A program made the translations under genes and the position numbers. From Ceratotherium simum simum (Eukaryota > Chordata > Mammalia > Perissodactyla > Rhinocerotidae), in the NCBI RefSeq assembly GCF_000283155.1, contig NW_004454170.1:15557984-15621983 (forward strand): a DNA stretch of 64,000 bases. Reading direction: 5' to 3'. Shown here piece by piece: positions 1 to 12,700 of this stretch. The stretch's first letter is position 1; each line of letters begins with the position of its first letter. The notes beneath the pieces are model-generated. The model was not told where the DNA came from. It did not search any database and worked only from the letters and a program-made list of their open reading frames with translations.

Positions 1-850
1 TAAACAAATGGGACTACATCAAACTAAAAAGCTTCTGCACAGCAAAGGAAACCATCAACAAAACGAAAAGACAACCTAACAATTGGGAGAAGATATTTGC
101 AAACCATACTTCTGATAAGGGCTTAATCTCCAAAATATATAAAGAACTCATGCATCTTACCAACAAAAAAACTACCAACCCAATTAAAAAATGGGCAAAG
201 GACCTGAACAGACATTTCTCCAAAGAAGATATACAGATGGCCAACAGACACATGAAAAGATGTTCAAAATCATTAACTATCAGGGAAATGCAAATCAAAA
301 CTACAATGAGATATCACCTGACGCCCGTCAGAATGGCTATAATTAACAAGACAGGAAACAACATGTGTTGGAGAGGATGTGGAGAGAAGGGAACTCTCAT
401 ACACTGCTGGTGGGAGTGCAAACTGGTGCAGCCACTATGGAAAACAGTATGGAGATTCCTCAAAAAATCAAGGATAGAACTACCATATGATCCAGCTATC
501 CCACTGCTGGGTATTTATCCAAAGAACTTGAAAACACCAATTTGTAAAGGTACATGCACCCATGTGTTCATTGCAGCGTTATTCACAATAGCCAAGACTT
601 GGAAGCAACCTAAGTGCCCATCAAGGGACGAATGGATAAAGAAGCTGTGGTATATATACACAATGGAATACTACTCAGCCATAAGAAACGATGAAATCCA
701 GCCATTTGTGACATCATGGATGGACATTGAGGGTATAATGCAAAGTGAAATAAGTCAGAGGGAGAAGGTCAAATACCGCATGATTTCCTTCATTAAGTAG
801 TAGATAATAACAACAATAAACCAACACATAGGGACAGAGAAAAAAAAAAA
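1..850 (+). mobile_element. L1 LINE, ORF2 C-terminus and start of 3' UTR
   Basis: Frame 3-800 is open from the window edge to a stop: about 266 codons of the C-terminal end of the L1 ORF2 protein. Landmarks are the typical [25 protein letters not shown] and the [13 protein letters not shown] run. The cysteine-rich stretch [18 protein letters not shown] (about 363-420) is the C-terminal zinc-knuckle-like motif. The lack of stops suggests a fairly recent insertion. Only about 40 nt of 3' UTR follow the stop before an A-run at 840-850, so the end is premature compared with the opposite-strand copy next door. The 5' part lies outside the window. Confidence 0.9.
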
Positions 851-1221
851 TTTTTTTGTTTATTGCAGTAACATTGGTTTATAGCATTGTATAAATTTCA
901 GGTGTACATCATTATACTTCTATTTCTGCATAGATTACATCATGTTCACCATCCAAATACTAATTACAACCCATCACCACACACTTGTGCTGAATTATCC
1001 CTTTCGCCCTCCTCCCTCCACCCTTCCCCTCTGGTAACCACAAATCCAATCTCTGTCTCTATGTGTTTGTTTGTTGTTGTTATTATCTACTACTTAATGA
1101 GGGAAATCATATGGTATTTGACCTTCTCCCTCTGACTTATTTCACTTTGCATAATACCCTGAGTGTCCATCCATGGTGTCACAAATGGCGGGATTTCATC
1201 GTTTCTTATGGCTTAATAGTC
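851..1221 (-). mobile_element. L1 LINE 3' end, inverted
   Basis: On the minus strand this reads the last ORF2 codons (1221 down to about 1098) and a fuller L1 3' UTR ending ACTGCAATAAACAAAAAAA at about 851. It is 5'-truncated. Its 1221-1042 part is nearly identical to the plus-strand copy at about 665-840, so the two form an inverted repeat joined tail to tail through an A-run and a T-run. Confidence 0.88.
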
Positions 1222-1266
1222 ACAGGAAATAAGATCTAAGTCCAGTTTATCTTTCAACAATTTGCC

Positions 1267-1513
1267 TTTTTTTGTGTGTGTGTGTGAGGAAGACCGGCCC
1301 TGAGCTAACATCTACCAATCCTCCTCGTTTTGCTGAGGAAGACTGGACCTGGGCTAACATCCATGCCCATCTTCCTCCACTTTATATGGGATGCCACCAC
1401 AGCATGGCTCGACAAGCGGTGCGTCAGTAAGTGCCCAGGATCCGAACCAGCGAACCCAGGGCTACCGCAGTGGAGCGCGCACACTTGACTGCCTGCGCCA
1501 CGGGGCCGGCCCC
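1267..1513 (-). mobile_element. ERE-type SINE
   Basis: The minus strand begins GGGGCCGGCCCCGTGGCGCA (tRNA-like head, 1513 leftwards), has the GGATCC-containing B-box area, then the body ATATAAAGTGGAGGAAGATG and two copies of the AGCTCAGG-type tail. It ends in a CA/A-rich tail (TG repeats on the plus strand). TGCC-T-run sequences on both sides are probable but imperfect target duplications. Confidence 0.92.
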
Positions 1514-1559
1514 TGCCCTTTTTTTTTTTTTTTTTAACCCATAACATATATACCATCCA

Positions 1560-2500
1560 AGGATTTCCTTGCCCATGGGGTCAAACACTCAAACTTAGAG
1601 AAAATCTATTTAAAATCATCTGCTATAACAAAAATCTTAAAAAATAGCCTTCATTTTCTAAGAAATTCTCACTCTAGTCAGGATATCTGGTATGTCCGTA
1701 TTTTAAACTAGAAAAGGAAACAAAGCAATATTAGGATTTCCTGAAAGCCTTCCCACTATATGAATGGGATGAGAATCCTGGAGCCAAGTGACCAATAAAT
1801 CTCAACTTTTTCATGCATGGTGGAACAAAAGACTCAATGGGTGAACCACGCTGTTTCCACTTGATTTTGTCAGTTGAGGAGGGGAGTTACTAAAATAAAG
1901 AGGACAGTATGGCATTATTTTGAAAAACTCTTCCGATAAGTGATAAAAATTAGACATCATAACCTTAGAAGAAACAAAAGTGTATGAAAAATCATATTAT
2001 GATTTTAATAGTAACATTTAATATGTGTTACTGCTATAAGAGACCAGCACCTGGAGGTGACCTGTGGTCACCAGTGTAAGATGCTGTGAGGCCCTCTAAG
2101 TAGGTTAGATTCCAGTATCTGCTCCCTAGAGTGCTCTCTGCACATAACCCCCACTCCTTGGACCTGGAGGGAAGAGGGAAGATATTAGAAACCTTACCTC
2201 CTACTAAAAGAGAAGGAAGTAAAGGGAGCTCAGAAGCACTGCACGCCAGCACAAACCTAGAAGTATTTGGCAAGTGCCTCGTCTAATTCCAGAACTAAAT
2301 AAAAAAACTTTATTTTTAAGTGAGGTTTAACAAAAAGTAATTTGTAACATATTGTATGCATCTCAAAAATGCTTACCCAGCTTCTCATGCTAAAGCTTTT
2401 GAGAGCTGAATGGATTTGTGTCATGAGCTTTTGAAAGGAGGTTTACTATGACCACCTCACAGCTCCCAGGGGAAAAAAGGTTTTTCTTAAAAGTAGACAT
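1560..2500. other. Unannotated intron 3 sequence
   Basis: AT-rich single-copy-looking DNA with no ORF, repeat or RNA gene that I recognise. Confidence 0.5.
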
Positions 2501-2642
2501 TCAGTCAAGAAAATGAAAAGATAAACCACAGACAGGGAGAAAATATTTGCAAAAGACATATCTGATAAAGAACTGTTATCCAAAATATACAAAAACTCAA
2601 CACTATGAAAACGAACAACTCAATTAAAAAATGAGTAAAAGA
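2500..2642 (+). mobile_element. L1 fragment (late ORF2)
   Basis: Matches the same ORF2 segment seen at 6170-6320 and 55120-55260 (GGGAGAAAATATTTGCAAAAGA, then a SDK-like stretch). It is cut off at about 2642, where a different L1 5' region begins. The frame is broken. Confidence 0.8.
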
Positions 2643-5600
2643 GGACTTCCAGTTTTCAGTCCAGCATGTAAGGAGCTTAGAAGTCACCACTCCAACCTAA
2701 CAAGTAAAAATCTGAACAACTGAAAAATCAACAACTCTTCTTGGATCCATCAGAGAAGTGAAGTCAAAGGGCAAACCGCTGCCCCCTAAATTGAAGAGAC
2801 AGAGAGACAGAAACAGAGAATCACAACTTACCGGAGCAGAAATATCCATGGGAACCAATGCCAGGATAGGAAAATCTGAACTGGGATGAATTGCTGGAGG
2901 CTCAGTGTGGACAAGTCTGAGAGAGAAAAACTACAGGGGGACCCAGTCATAGACGGGCCTCCACACTTTTGTGAGTTTTACCTCCAGAAGCTTGACCAGG
3001 TTCTCACAGCAAATATGGGAGAAAAAACTCCTTGTGCTCCCAGCAAGGGGAGGGGAAAAGAAATCATTTTGAAATACAGCAGAGCACTCTGTTCTTAACA
3101 ACACCTGCCCTCAGGACAAACTATTTTACCAGAGCCTAACCTGCTGGGGCTGTATCAGAGCCCAACCTACCTAGGGAAAGGAAAATACCCAACTCTAGCC
3201 TTCTCTAGCGTTCCACATAGGGGAAGGGAAATACCCAACTCTAGCCTTCTCTAGCTTTCCACATAGGGGAAGGGAAATACCCATTTCCAGGCCCCACTAG
3301 CCATCCTTTCCCTAAGGGAGGAAAAAACCACCAAATAAGAAGCACTGGTGATGTTCACAGTCCAGGGGTATAGGCTCACATAAGACTGAAACCTAATCAT
3401 AGGACTGCAGAGTGTTTCCCCTGCTCCCCCACCACATTACAACTACATTACTAAAGGCCAATTTCCCTTTATCTGGTTCATCATATCCACCTTTCACCAA
3501 AAAATTACAAGGCATGTTAAAGGGCAAAAAGCACATTTTGAAGAGACCAAACAAGCATCAGAACCAGAGTCAGATATAGCAGGAATGTTAGAATTATCAG
3601 ACCAGGAGTTTTTAAAAACTATGATTAACACACTAAGGGATTTAATGAAAAAAGCAGACAACACACAAGAACAGATAGATAATATAAGCAGAGAGACAGA
3701 AATTCTAAGAATCAAAAATAAATGCTAGAGATCAAAAACACTGTAACAGACATGAAGAATGCCTTTTATGGGTTCATTAGTAGACTGGAAATGGCTGAAG
3801 AAAGAATCTCTGAGCTTGAGGATATGAAAATAGATACTTCCAAAACTGAAGAGCAGAAAAGAAAAAAAAAGACAAAAAACAAAATCCAGAACAGAATACA
3901 AGCACTATGTGGGACAACTACAAAAGGTATAACATATGTGTAATGGGAATACCAGAAGAAGACAGAGAGAAAGGAATAGAAGCACTATTTGAAGAAATAA
4001 TGACTGAGAATTTCCCCCAAATTAATGTCAGACACAAAACCAGGAAGCTCAGAGAACACCAAGCAGGACAAATATCAAAAACACCACACCCAGGCATATC
4101 ACATTCAAACTTCAGAAAATCAAAGATAAAGAAAAAATCTTGAAAGAAGCCAGAGCAAAGAAACACCTTACCTATAAAGGAGCAAAGATAGGAATTATAT
4201 CTGACTTCTTCTCAGAAACTATGTAAGCAAGGAGACAGTGAAGTGAAATATTTAAAGTGTTAAGAGAAAAAAAACAGCAACCCACTGTTCTGTGCTCTGC
4301 AAAATTATCCTTCAAAAGTGAAGAAGAAATAAAGACTTTCAGACAAACAAAAACTGAGAGAATTTGTTGCCAGTAGACCTGCCTTGCAAGAAATGTTAAA
4401 AGTTCTTCAGAGAGAATAAAAATGATATGTCAGAAACTCATATCTACATAAAACTCATATAAAGTAGAAATAGACAATCTGAATAGGTCTGTATTTAATA
4501 AAGGAATTGAATTGGTAATCAATAACCTTCCAAAACAGAAAGCACCAAGTCTAGATGGGTTCATTGGTGAATTTTACCAAACATTTAAGAAAGAAGTTAT
4601 ACCAATTCTCTACAATCTCTTCCAGAAGATAGGATTAGAGGGACGACTTCCTAGTCTATTCTATGAGGCCAGCATTACCCTAATACCAAAACCAGACAAA
4701 TACATTATGAGAAAAGAAAACTCCAGACCAACATCTCTCATGAACCTAGATACAAAAATTCATCAAAAAAATTAGCAGATCAAATCCAAGGATGTAAAAA
4801 AAGAATTATACACCATGACCAAGTGGGATTTATTCCAAGTATGCGAAGCAGGTTGAACATTTGAAAATCAATTAATATAATCCACCACATCAACCAGCTA
4901 AAGAAGAAAAATCACATGATCATGTCAACAGATGCAGAAAAAGCATATGACAAAATCCAATATCCATTCATAATAAAACTCTCAGCAGACTAGGAACAGG
5001 GAGAAATTTCCTCAACTTGATAACATCTACAAAAATCTACAGTTAATATACTTAACAGGGAGAACCTAAAAGCTTTCCCACTAAGATCAGGAACAAGGCA
5101 AAGATGTCCCCTCTCACTACTGTTTTTAAACATCATATTGGAAGTCTTAGCTAATACAAAAAGACAAGAAAAGGAAATAAAAGGTATATAGACTGGGAAG
5201 GAAGAAATAAAACTGTTTTTGTTTGCAGATGACACGACTGTCTATGTAGAAAATCTGAAAGAATCAACCAAAAACTCCTGGACTAATAGCTGACTACAGC
5301 AAGATCGCAGAATACAAGGTTAACATACGAAAGTCAATCGCTTTCCTATATACCAGCAATAAACAAGTGGAATTTGAAATTAAAAACACATTACTCTTTA
5401 CATTAACACCGCCTCAAAAAAAAACTTAGGTATAAATCTAAAAAAAATGTACAAGGTCTATATGAGGAAAACTATAAAACTATGATGAAAGATATCAAAG
5501 AACTAAATAAAGGGAGAGATAGTCCATGTTCATGGATAAGAAGACTCAATATTGTCAAGACATCAGTTCTTCTCAACTAGATCTATAAATTCAATGCAAT

Positions 5601-7312
5601 CCCAACAAGTTATTTTGTGGATATTGACAAGCTGATTCTAAAGTTTATATGGAGAGGCAAAAGACCCAGAATAGCCAACTCAATATCAAAGGAGAACAAA
5701 GTCAAAGACTGATGCTACCTGACGTCAAGACTTACTATAAAGCTATAGTAATCAAGACCATATGGTATCGGTGAAAACACAGACAACCAGATCAATGGAA
5801 CAAAATAGAGAGTCCAGAAATAGAACCACATAAATACAGTCAACTTATCTTTGAGAAAGGAGCTAAAGCAATACAATGGAGTGAAGAGGTCTTTTCAACA
5901 AATGATGGGTGATGCAACAACTGAACATCCACATGCAAAAAAACGGATCTAGACACAGACCTTACACCTTTCACCAAAATTAACTCAAAATGGATCATAG
6001 AGCTAAATGTAAAACATAAAACTATAAAACTTCTAGAAGATAACATAGGAGAAAACCTAGATGACGCTGGGTATGACAACGACCTTTTAGGTACAACACT
6101 AAAGGCACTAATCATGAAAGAAAAAACTGATAAGCTGAATTTCATTAAAATTAAAAACTTCTGCTCTGCAAAAGACAATGTCAAGAGAATGAGAAGACAA
6201 GCCACAGACTGGGAAAAAATATTTGCAAAAGACAAATCTGATAAAGGACTGCTATCCAACATGTGCAAAGAACACTTAAAACTCAACAATAAGAAAACAA
6301 ACAAACACAATTAAAAAATGGGAAAAACACCTGAACAGACACCTCATCAAAGAAGATACTCAGATGACAAGTAAGCATATGAAAAGATGTTCAATATCAT
6401 ATGTCACTGGGGAACTGCAAATTAAAAATACAATGAGATACCACTGCACACCTATTAGACTAGCCAAAATCCAAAACACTGACGATACCAAATGCTGGCG
6501 AGGATGTGGAGCAACAGGAACTTTTGTTCACTGCTAGTGGGAGTGCAAAATGGTACAGCCATTTGGAAGACAGTTTAGCAGTTTCTTACAAAACTAAATA
6601 TACTCTTCCCATATGATCCAGCATTCTTGCTCCTTGGTATTTACCCGAAGGAGCTGAAAACTTATGTCCACATAAAAACCTGCACACGGATGTTTATAGC
6701 ATCTTTATTCATAACTGCCAAAACTTGGAAGGAATCAAGATGTCCTTCAGTAGGCGAATGTATAAATAAACTGTGGTACATTCAGACAATGGAATGTTAT
6801 GCAGCACTAAAAAGAAATGAGCTATCAAGCCATGAAAAGACATGCAGGAGCCTTAATTGCATTACCAAGTGAAAGAAGCCAATCTGAAAAGCCTACCTAC
6901 TGTACGATTCCAACTATATGGCATTCTGGAAAAGGCAAAACCATGGAGACAGTAAAAAGATCAGGGGTTGCCAGGGACTGGGGTAGGGGTAGGGAGAGAT
7001 GAATAGGCAGAGCACAGAGGATTTTTAGGGCAGTGAAATTATTCTGCATGATACTATAATGATGAACATATGTCATTATACATTTGTCCAAACCCACAGA
7101 ATGTACAACACCAAGAGTGAACTCTAACGTAAACTATGGACTTTGGGTGATTATGATGTGTCAATGATTGTAACAAATGTATCTCTCTGGTGGGGGATTT
7201 TGATAGTGAGGGCATGTGTGGGGGAGGCAGGTATATGGGAACTTGCTGTACTTTCCACCCAATTTTGCTGTGAATCTAAAACTTCCCTAAAAAATGAAGT
7301 CTACTTTTTTAA
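2643..7312 (+). mobile_element. Decayed near-full-length L1 with internal deletion
   Basis: In order: 5' UTR-like sequence (2643-3480), an ORF1-like region with a broken coiled coil (MAEERISELED near 3790) and RNA-binding part (about 3480-4410), then an abrupt switch at about 4440-4480 into the reverse-transcriptase part of ORF2 (INNLPKQKAPSLDGF at about 4518). The polymerase motif LFADDT is readable at about 5219, the ORF2 C-terminus at about 6600-6850, and a long 3' UTR runs to about 7312. Many stops and frameshifts are present, so it is dead. The ORF2 endonuclease domain that should precede the RT is absent. Confidence 0.85.
3183..3283 (+). repeat. 46-bp tandem repeat in L1 5' region
   Basis: The unit starting AAATACCCAACTCTAGCC occurs at 3183 and 3229, and the first nine bases of a third copy start at 3275, an exact 46-bp period. 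Copies 1 and 2 differ at about one position (CGTTCC versus CTTTCC). Confidence 0.9.
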
Positions 7313-7464
7313 GAAAAGTACGCATTGAGCCTTCACTGCCTTGACAGTAATGCTACAAGTCTACAGATTTATTTCTCTCTCCCACTAAATGTAGGCAGAG
7401 GCTGGGTAATGTTCACTGTTGTACCTTCCAATGTAAGTGCTCATAATAGGCATGAATAATAATA

Positions 7465-7640
7465 ACCATTATTTAGTTGTTAGACAAATAGTTCCTAAGC
7501 ACCTACTGCCAGATACCATTCTTCTCTGAGGGTACAGCAATGAACAAGATAGACACAGTCTCTGAGTAGGGAAGATGGTCAAGAAATAAGCAAGATAAAT
7601 AAGAAGCGTAAACTCAAGTAGTGATAAGTGCCACGAAGAA
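7465..7640 (-). mobile_element. L2 LINE 3' end fragment
   Basis: The plus strand shows the reverse complement of the L2 tail: TAAGCACCTACTGCCAGATACC, then GGTACAGCAATGAACAAGAT and a diverged remainder. Confidence 0.65.
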
Positions 7641-7905
7641 AGAAAACTAATGGTAATTTCTTAAGCACTTAATATTTGCCAACCACTATATTAGGAACTT
7701 TATATTATCAATCTTAAACCTCATATATCAATTAACCTCACAACCTACAAATCAGGGTTATTTTTCATTTTCGTTTTATAGATAAGGAAACCAAAGCTAG
7801 GAAACCGAACTTGCCCAATGTTGCAGAGCAGGTAAGGGGCAAAACTGGAAACAAACTTGTTTCCTGACTCCCAAGGCTACGCTCTTAACCATTACATTCT
7901 ATGCC
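7640..7905 (-). mobile_element. MIR SINE
   Basis: Reverse-complement MIR core: TTTTATAGATAAGGAAACC, then TTGCCCAATGTTGCAGAGC and the tRNA-like end GCTCTTAACCATTACATTCT. Confidence 0.75.
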
Positions 7906-8844
7906 TCATGCATGAATCTCATGACTAAAAGAAAGACAGGAAAACTGCTTTTCCCATAAAGTATCTTAAACTCTGAAAGGAAAGGGAAGCATGTCTGGCA
8001 CTTATGACAAAGTCTATGGAAATACATAAAATGTTTTCAAGCTTTATATGTGATCGACTCTTCTCTATGCCATGGAGGAATTCGCTTCACTGGCAAGGGC
8101 AGTGCCATTCTTGCTGGTTGCTGGTGCATCATCTTTTGCACATGAAAGTGTTACTATTCCAGGTGTCATGAAGTATGGATTTATGATTACTATCCCTATA
8201 GTGGTAATATATTTGCATAAATCCTCCCAAGCTTTCTCATTTGCTATACCCCTATCCTCCAAGAAGAGTACCCTTTGGGAAGCAGTGGATTCAGGTCAGG
8301 GGATTTGGCCTGAGCACATCAAATAAACAGAAGCACTCCATGCATACTGACCCAACAGTGAGCTTCATGGCCCATCACCTATCTAACCATCTAAGATCAC
8401 TGGCCAACATCCAGTTTTGTTTGGGTAATATCCTCCTCCAAAAACCTCTCTTATTGTCTCTGTCATAGAACCTAGCTCTTATCTCCCAAGGATTGTTAAC
8501 AATTTTAATTATATACATTTATTTGTATGCTGATTTAATATTACTCTCCCACACTAGCCATTAAGCATGAAGAGGGCAGGAGTCATGTCCACTATTATAT
8601 ACACAGCACCTTGCACAGTACATGGTACATATTAAACATCTGGTAAATATTTTAATAGATAATGAATAGGAGCATTGATGTTCAAGTGAATTGCTCACAA
8701 CTGTGTGATGGGAATATCCCTCAGGAAATGCAATTTCCAAGGAAAATCAACCGAGGTAGTAGAGAAGAAGATAGCTGAGGGAGAGTCCCAAGTCATCCCT
8801 TCCTTTAAAAATGACATTAACAAATCCTGGGAGGTGATATGGTA

Positions 8845-9010
8845 CGCCTGGAAAGAGCTTCCAAGTCAGAAAGAGGTGGGTTTTAATTCCAGCTCTGTCA
8901 CTTACTGACTGAATGTTTCTGAGCCTCACTTTTCTCATGTGTAAACATGGGGGTAATGTAATGATAAATGAATTAAATGAGATAAAGCCTGTGAAAATGC
9001 ATGGCTAACA
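8845..9010 (+). mobile_element. MIR SINE
   Basis: Forward MIR: AATTCCAGCTCTGTCACTTACTGACTG, then GAGCCTCACTTTTCTCATGTGTAAA and GAATTAAATGAGATAA. Confidence 0.75.
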
Positions 9011-11600
9011 AACGTGGGAAGAAGAAATAAGTTCAAAGACTCACTGAATTAGTCTCTTCTCTGTGACCTAAGCAAGCAAATTCAAGTCAGATTGGTCTTA
9101 AAGCATAATGTTTATGGATGGCTTCAATCTTTATCTTCTCCAAAAGTCCTCCACTGGGAGAATTCACATTTCTTGAAATCAAGGAATAATTTGGATTATT
9201 GGTCAGTCCTTTCCAAACTGTGACCTGAGTCCCACTAGTGGCTTAGCAAAAGTTTCTGGAGACGTCGTTCACCCCTATTCTGCTTGTCCTCAGTATTCTG
9301 CTTACTTTTGATACCAGATATGCAGATCAGAGAAAGAGAGAATGATCAAGAAATAGCCCAAAAGTAGCTCATGTGTCAGCTTTCCGAAGAAAAATCTAGA
9401 TATTTGTATAAACATTTCATGGTTCTCAGTGAGGATCACTGCTGAGGTAGGTTTATCCCTACATTTGACGTTGGGTATTTTCAGTTGTACCTAACTCCCT
9501 TACTTTTTTTAATGGTATGGTGGGAAGAATATATTTTTAAGTGGAACGTACGTTTGAAGTTAGAGAAAAGAAAATCTCAAAACCCCAACATAAACAGCTA
9601 AGCCACAATTCAAACACTTGCCCTTGTTTAAAAGGAAGCCAATGAGCCCTAGAATTAACTCTGAGCCATGGTCAGAAGCACAGAAAACAGGATTCCTTCT
9701 GAATTTCTGATTGCCCAAGTAAGGGATAAAGCAAACACATGGAATTAGCCATACATGACTTCAAACCATTGTCTACTGGTCAATCATGAAGGCTCATATT
9801 AGCAGAATGAAAAAACTATAAAAAGTTTTTTTAAAAATCACAGAAAGCAAACAGTTCCATATGAGAAAAGCCACATAATTGGAAGTCTTAAGGAAAATCA
9901 AAGCTTGACTTCGAATAAACTTTTCTCTGATGGGAAATAAATACTACAGCATCTGCCTTCAATCCATTCTTGACTGGTTAGGATTAGCACATCCTATAAT
10001 AACTTATCAGTGTCAATTTCACAAAGGATAAACAATCTACTATTAAGAAACTAAGATAAATCATTAAAAAAAAAAATCACATCAGAGACCCAAAAACAAG
10101 TCTACCACAATCTACTAATAAGAAAATAACACATCAAACTTATCTTCAGAAAAGGTAAATTCGTGCAACTTAACTGCTTATCTCCCAATTATGGACATTA
10201 AAACTCCCAATAACCAATTTAAGAACCCAGTGTTTCACAGAATCTGCATTTTGGTTAAAACCAAACAAAGATTAACATCTGTCCACAAGATCTAAGTGTG
10301 AGTAGGAAATGGAGTGGGGAAGAAGTAGTCATGTTGAAGTTTCTACATATATGGACAAATCCAAATTTCTGCAGAGGAAGCAAAAATGGGATCTATTTCT
10401 CTGAACTTCTGCAGAACATGTTAGAGTTTCATTTTTACACCGTCTTAAGTGGTTGTCTACTTGTTTGATGAATGGAAGCCTTATCTTTTACAGTAAAATA
10501 TTAAGTTCTCAGGGGTAGATCCAGATTTTCTGGGGCTAGCATACATAATTTGAAGGGTCCACTCTAAGAAAAACATACAAAATTATGAACATAAATTATG
10601 TAGAGGGTATTGCAAGTGAGGGGCCCTGGAGGTTAAGTACCAGCAGCTTCACAGTAAATTCACCACAAGGGTGAGAACCAACCAAGTCTTATATTTCTGT
10701 TTCATCCATATGGTGCCTTGCAGAGCACTGGGTATTTTCTAGGCATTCAGTACTTGTTGATCCCATTCATTTCAGAAGCACGCACAAGATATGACTATGA
10801 GATTAAATTTAAGGCCAAGTCTTGGCCCATCCAAATGGTTCAGGACAAATCTTAACTCTTCGTTCAGTTATACCTTAAATGACAGTTTGCATTAAATGTA
10901 ATTTGAATTCACATTGATTCTGTTATTTAATAATTGTCATCTAGTTAATATTTTAAAAATCTGACAAAGACTTTAAAAAATCATCAAATAAAAGTTGGAT
11001 GTATATGAGTCATAGACTAAACACTCCAGTTCCTGTGTGTATGCCCACTATTTATGGCTACAATTCTTGTGCACTCCTTTACTGACTATGGACATCTGTG
11101 GCCTATTATCAGTGGAGCTACCCCATAAGTAGAAGAGGTTACCAATTCCAAAGAAAACTTGTCGGAGTTTTTGATGTGTTGACCTATTTCCTCATATTGT
11201 CTGCCAACAGTTAGCATACTGCATCCTTTTTATAAATACAAAATAGCTAAGAGAAAATTCATATAATTCTTCCTGTTCTATTTATAGGTGTGAGATGTTA
11301 CACAAGCAAACAAATCATGAAAGAAATGACTCACTAATCCCACAGGTTTACACTCCAGGCTTAATACTTTAAGTACTACTGTGCAAAAAACTACAGAACT
11401 TTCTATCTATGTTCAAGTCCAGAGTTATAACCAGATCAATGTATGATAAAGAACAGACATTTTGTGAATGTTCCTGAATATGAACATATTAATAACCATT
11501 GATCCTAATGATTTCACTCTTTATGCATATATGAGGAAAATATCTTGAGAAAAACCCACTGTTAATAACCTTATTCACATTGGAATAGAACTTGATTATT
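9010..11600. other. Unannotated intron 3 sequence
   Basis: AT-rich DNA with only short random frames. I recognise no gene or repeat, though diverged relics could be present. Confidence 0.45.
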
Positions 11601-12700
11601 AAAGGCCTTAAGACTGATAGATATGACTACATAAAAATTTTTTAAATGTCTTCATAAAAAAGAATATTAATAAACAACTTTAAAGCTAAGGAACAAATTA
11701 GGAAAAAATATCTCTACCACAATATAAGAAAAAAAAAATAATTTTGTTAATATACAAAGTGTTATAATTAGATCATCATTAATTAGATGACAAGAGTCCA
11801 AAATAAAAATAAGTAAAGGAGGGGCCAGCCCAGTGGCGCAAGCGGTTAAGTGCACGCGCTCCGCTGCGGCGGCCCGGGCTTCACTGGTTCATATCCCAGG
11901 CGTGCACCGACGCACTGCTTGTCAAGCCACGCTGTGGTGGCATCCCATATAAAGTAGAGGAAGATGGGCACGGATGTTAGCTCACGGCCAATCTTCCTCA
12001 GCAAAAAGAGGAGGATTGGCATCAGATGTTAGTTCAGGGCTGATCTTCCTCATAAAAAAAAAAAAAAAAGTAAAGGATATGAAAAGACAGTTCACAGAAA
12101 ACACAAATGCCCAGTAAGTATTCTAAAAGATGCTAAACCTCATTCATAAATGTAAGAAACATAAATTTTAAAACAATGAGCTATTTTTGAATGAACAGAT
12201 CACAGTAGAGATGGTTTCAACGGTAGAGATGAAAATATCCCCAGCTGGCAAGGGTGTGGGGAAAGCGAGTGAACAGGCACTCTCCTTCTCTGTGGACAGG
12301 AGTGTGGTTGGTGCAACTTTCCAGAGGGCAATCTAATGATATCTTTCACATTTCAAGATGCTTATATATTTTGACCCATCAATCACTCTTCTATGAAATT
12401 ATCCTATAGAATTCTCAAACAAGTACTCAGAAGACATATAGTTAAAGACACTTTTTGCAGCATTGTTTAAAAATTTAAAAAACAAATTAAAAAACTGGAG
12501 AGAGCTTAAGATAGCTTTTCTCTCCCAGAAAAGTTTGGGAAGAATACAAAAGGAATGGTTTATAGTGATACGCGACTGGGACTAGGACTTGGGAAAAAGG
12601 AAATTTTTACTTCTTTTTTTTCACTTTGAATATTCTATAATTTTCTGAATTGTTTGAACTTTTCACTATACACATGGATTACTTCTATTTTTAAAATGTT
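11600..12700 (+). mobile_element. Old L1 (L1M-type) split by an ERE
   Basis: Left part 11600-11820 has diverged ORF2 sequence (GACTACATAAAAATTTTTTAAATG). Right part from 12068 continues with AAAGGATATGAAAAGACAGTTCACAG and later GCAAGGGTGTGGGGAAA, then an L1M-like 3' UTR to about 12700. The two halves are contiguous once the ERE at 11821-12067 is removed. Confidence 0.75.
11821..12067 (+). mobile_element. ERE-type SINE
   Basis: Head GGGGCCAGCCCAGTGGCGCA, body with ATATAAAGTAGAGGAAGATG, paired TTAGCTC/TTAGTTC tail units and an A-tail. Perfect 10-bp target duplication AAGTAAAGGA at 11811-11820 and 12068-12077. It is inserted in an older L1. Confidence 0.95.

Noticed and set aside
5840..6310. 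156-codon minus-strand frame
   Set aside because: Antisense shadow of L1 ORF2.
8072..8326. 84-codon frame with hydrophobic stretch
   Set aside because: No family resemblance, frames open on both strands and no splice or promoter context; taken as chance.
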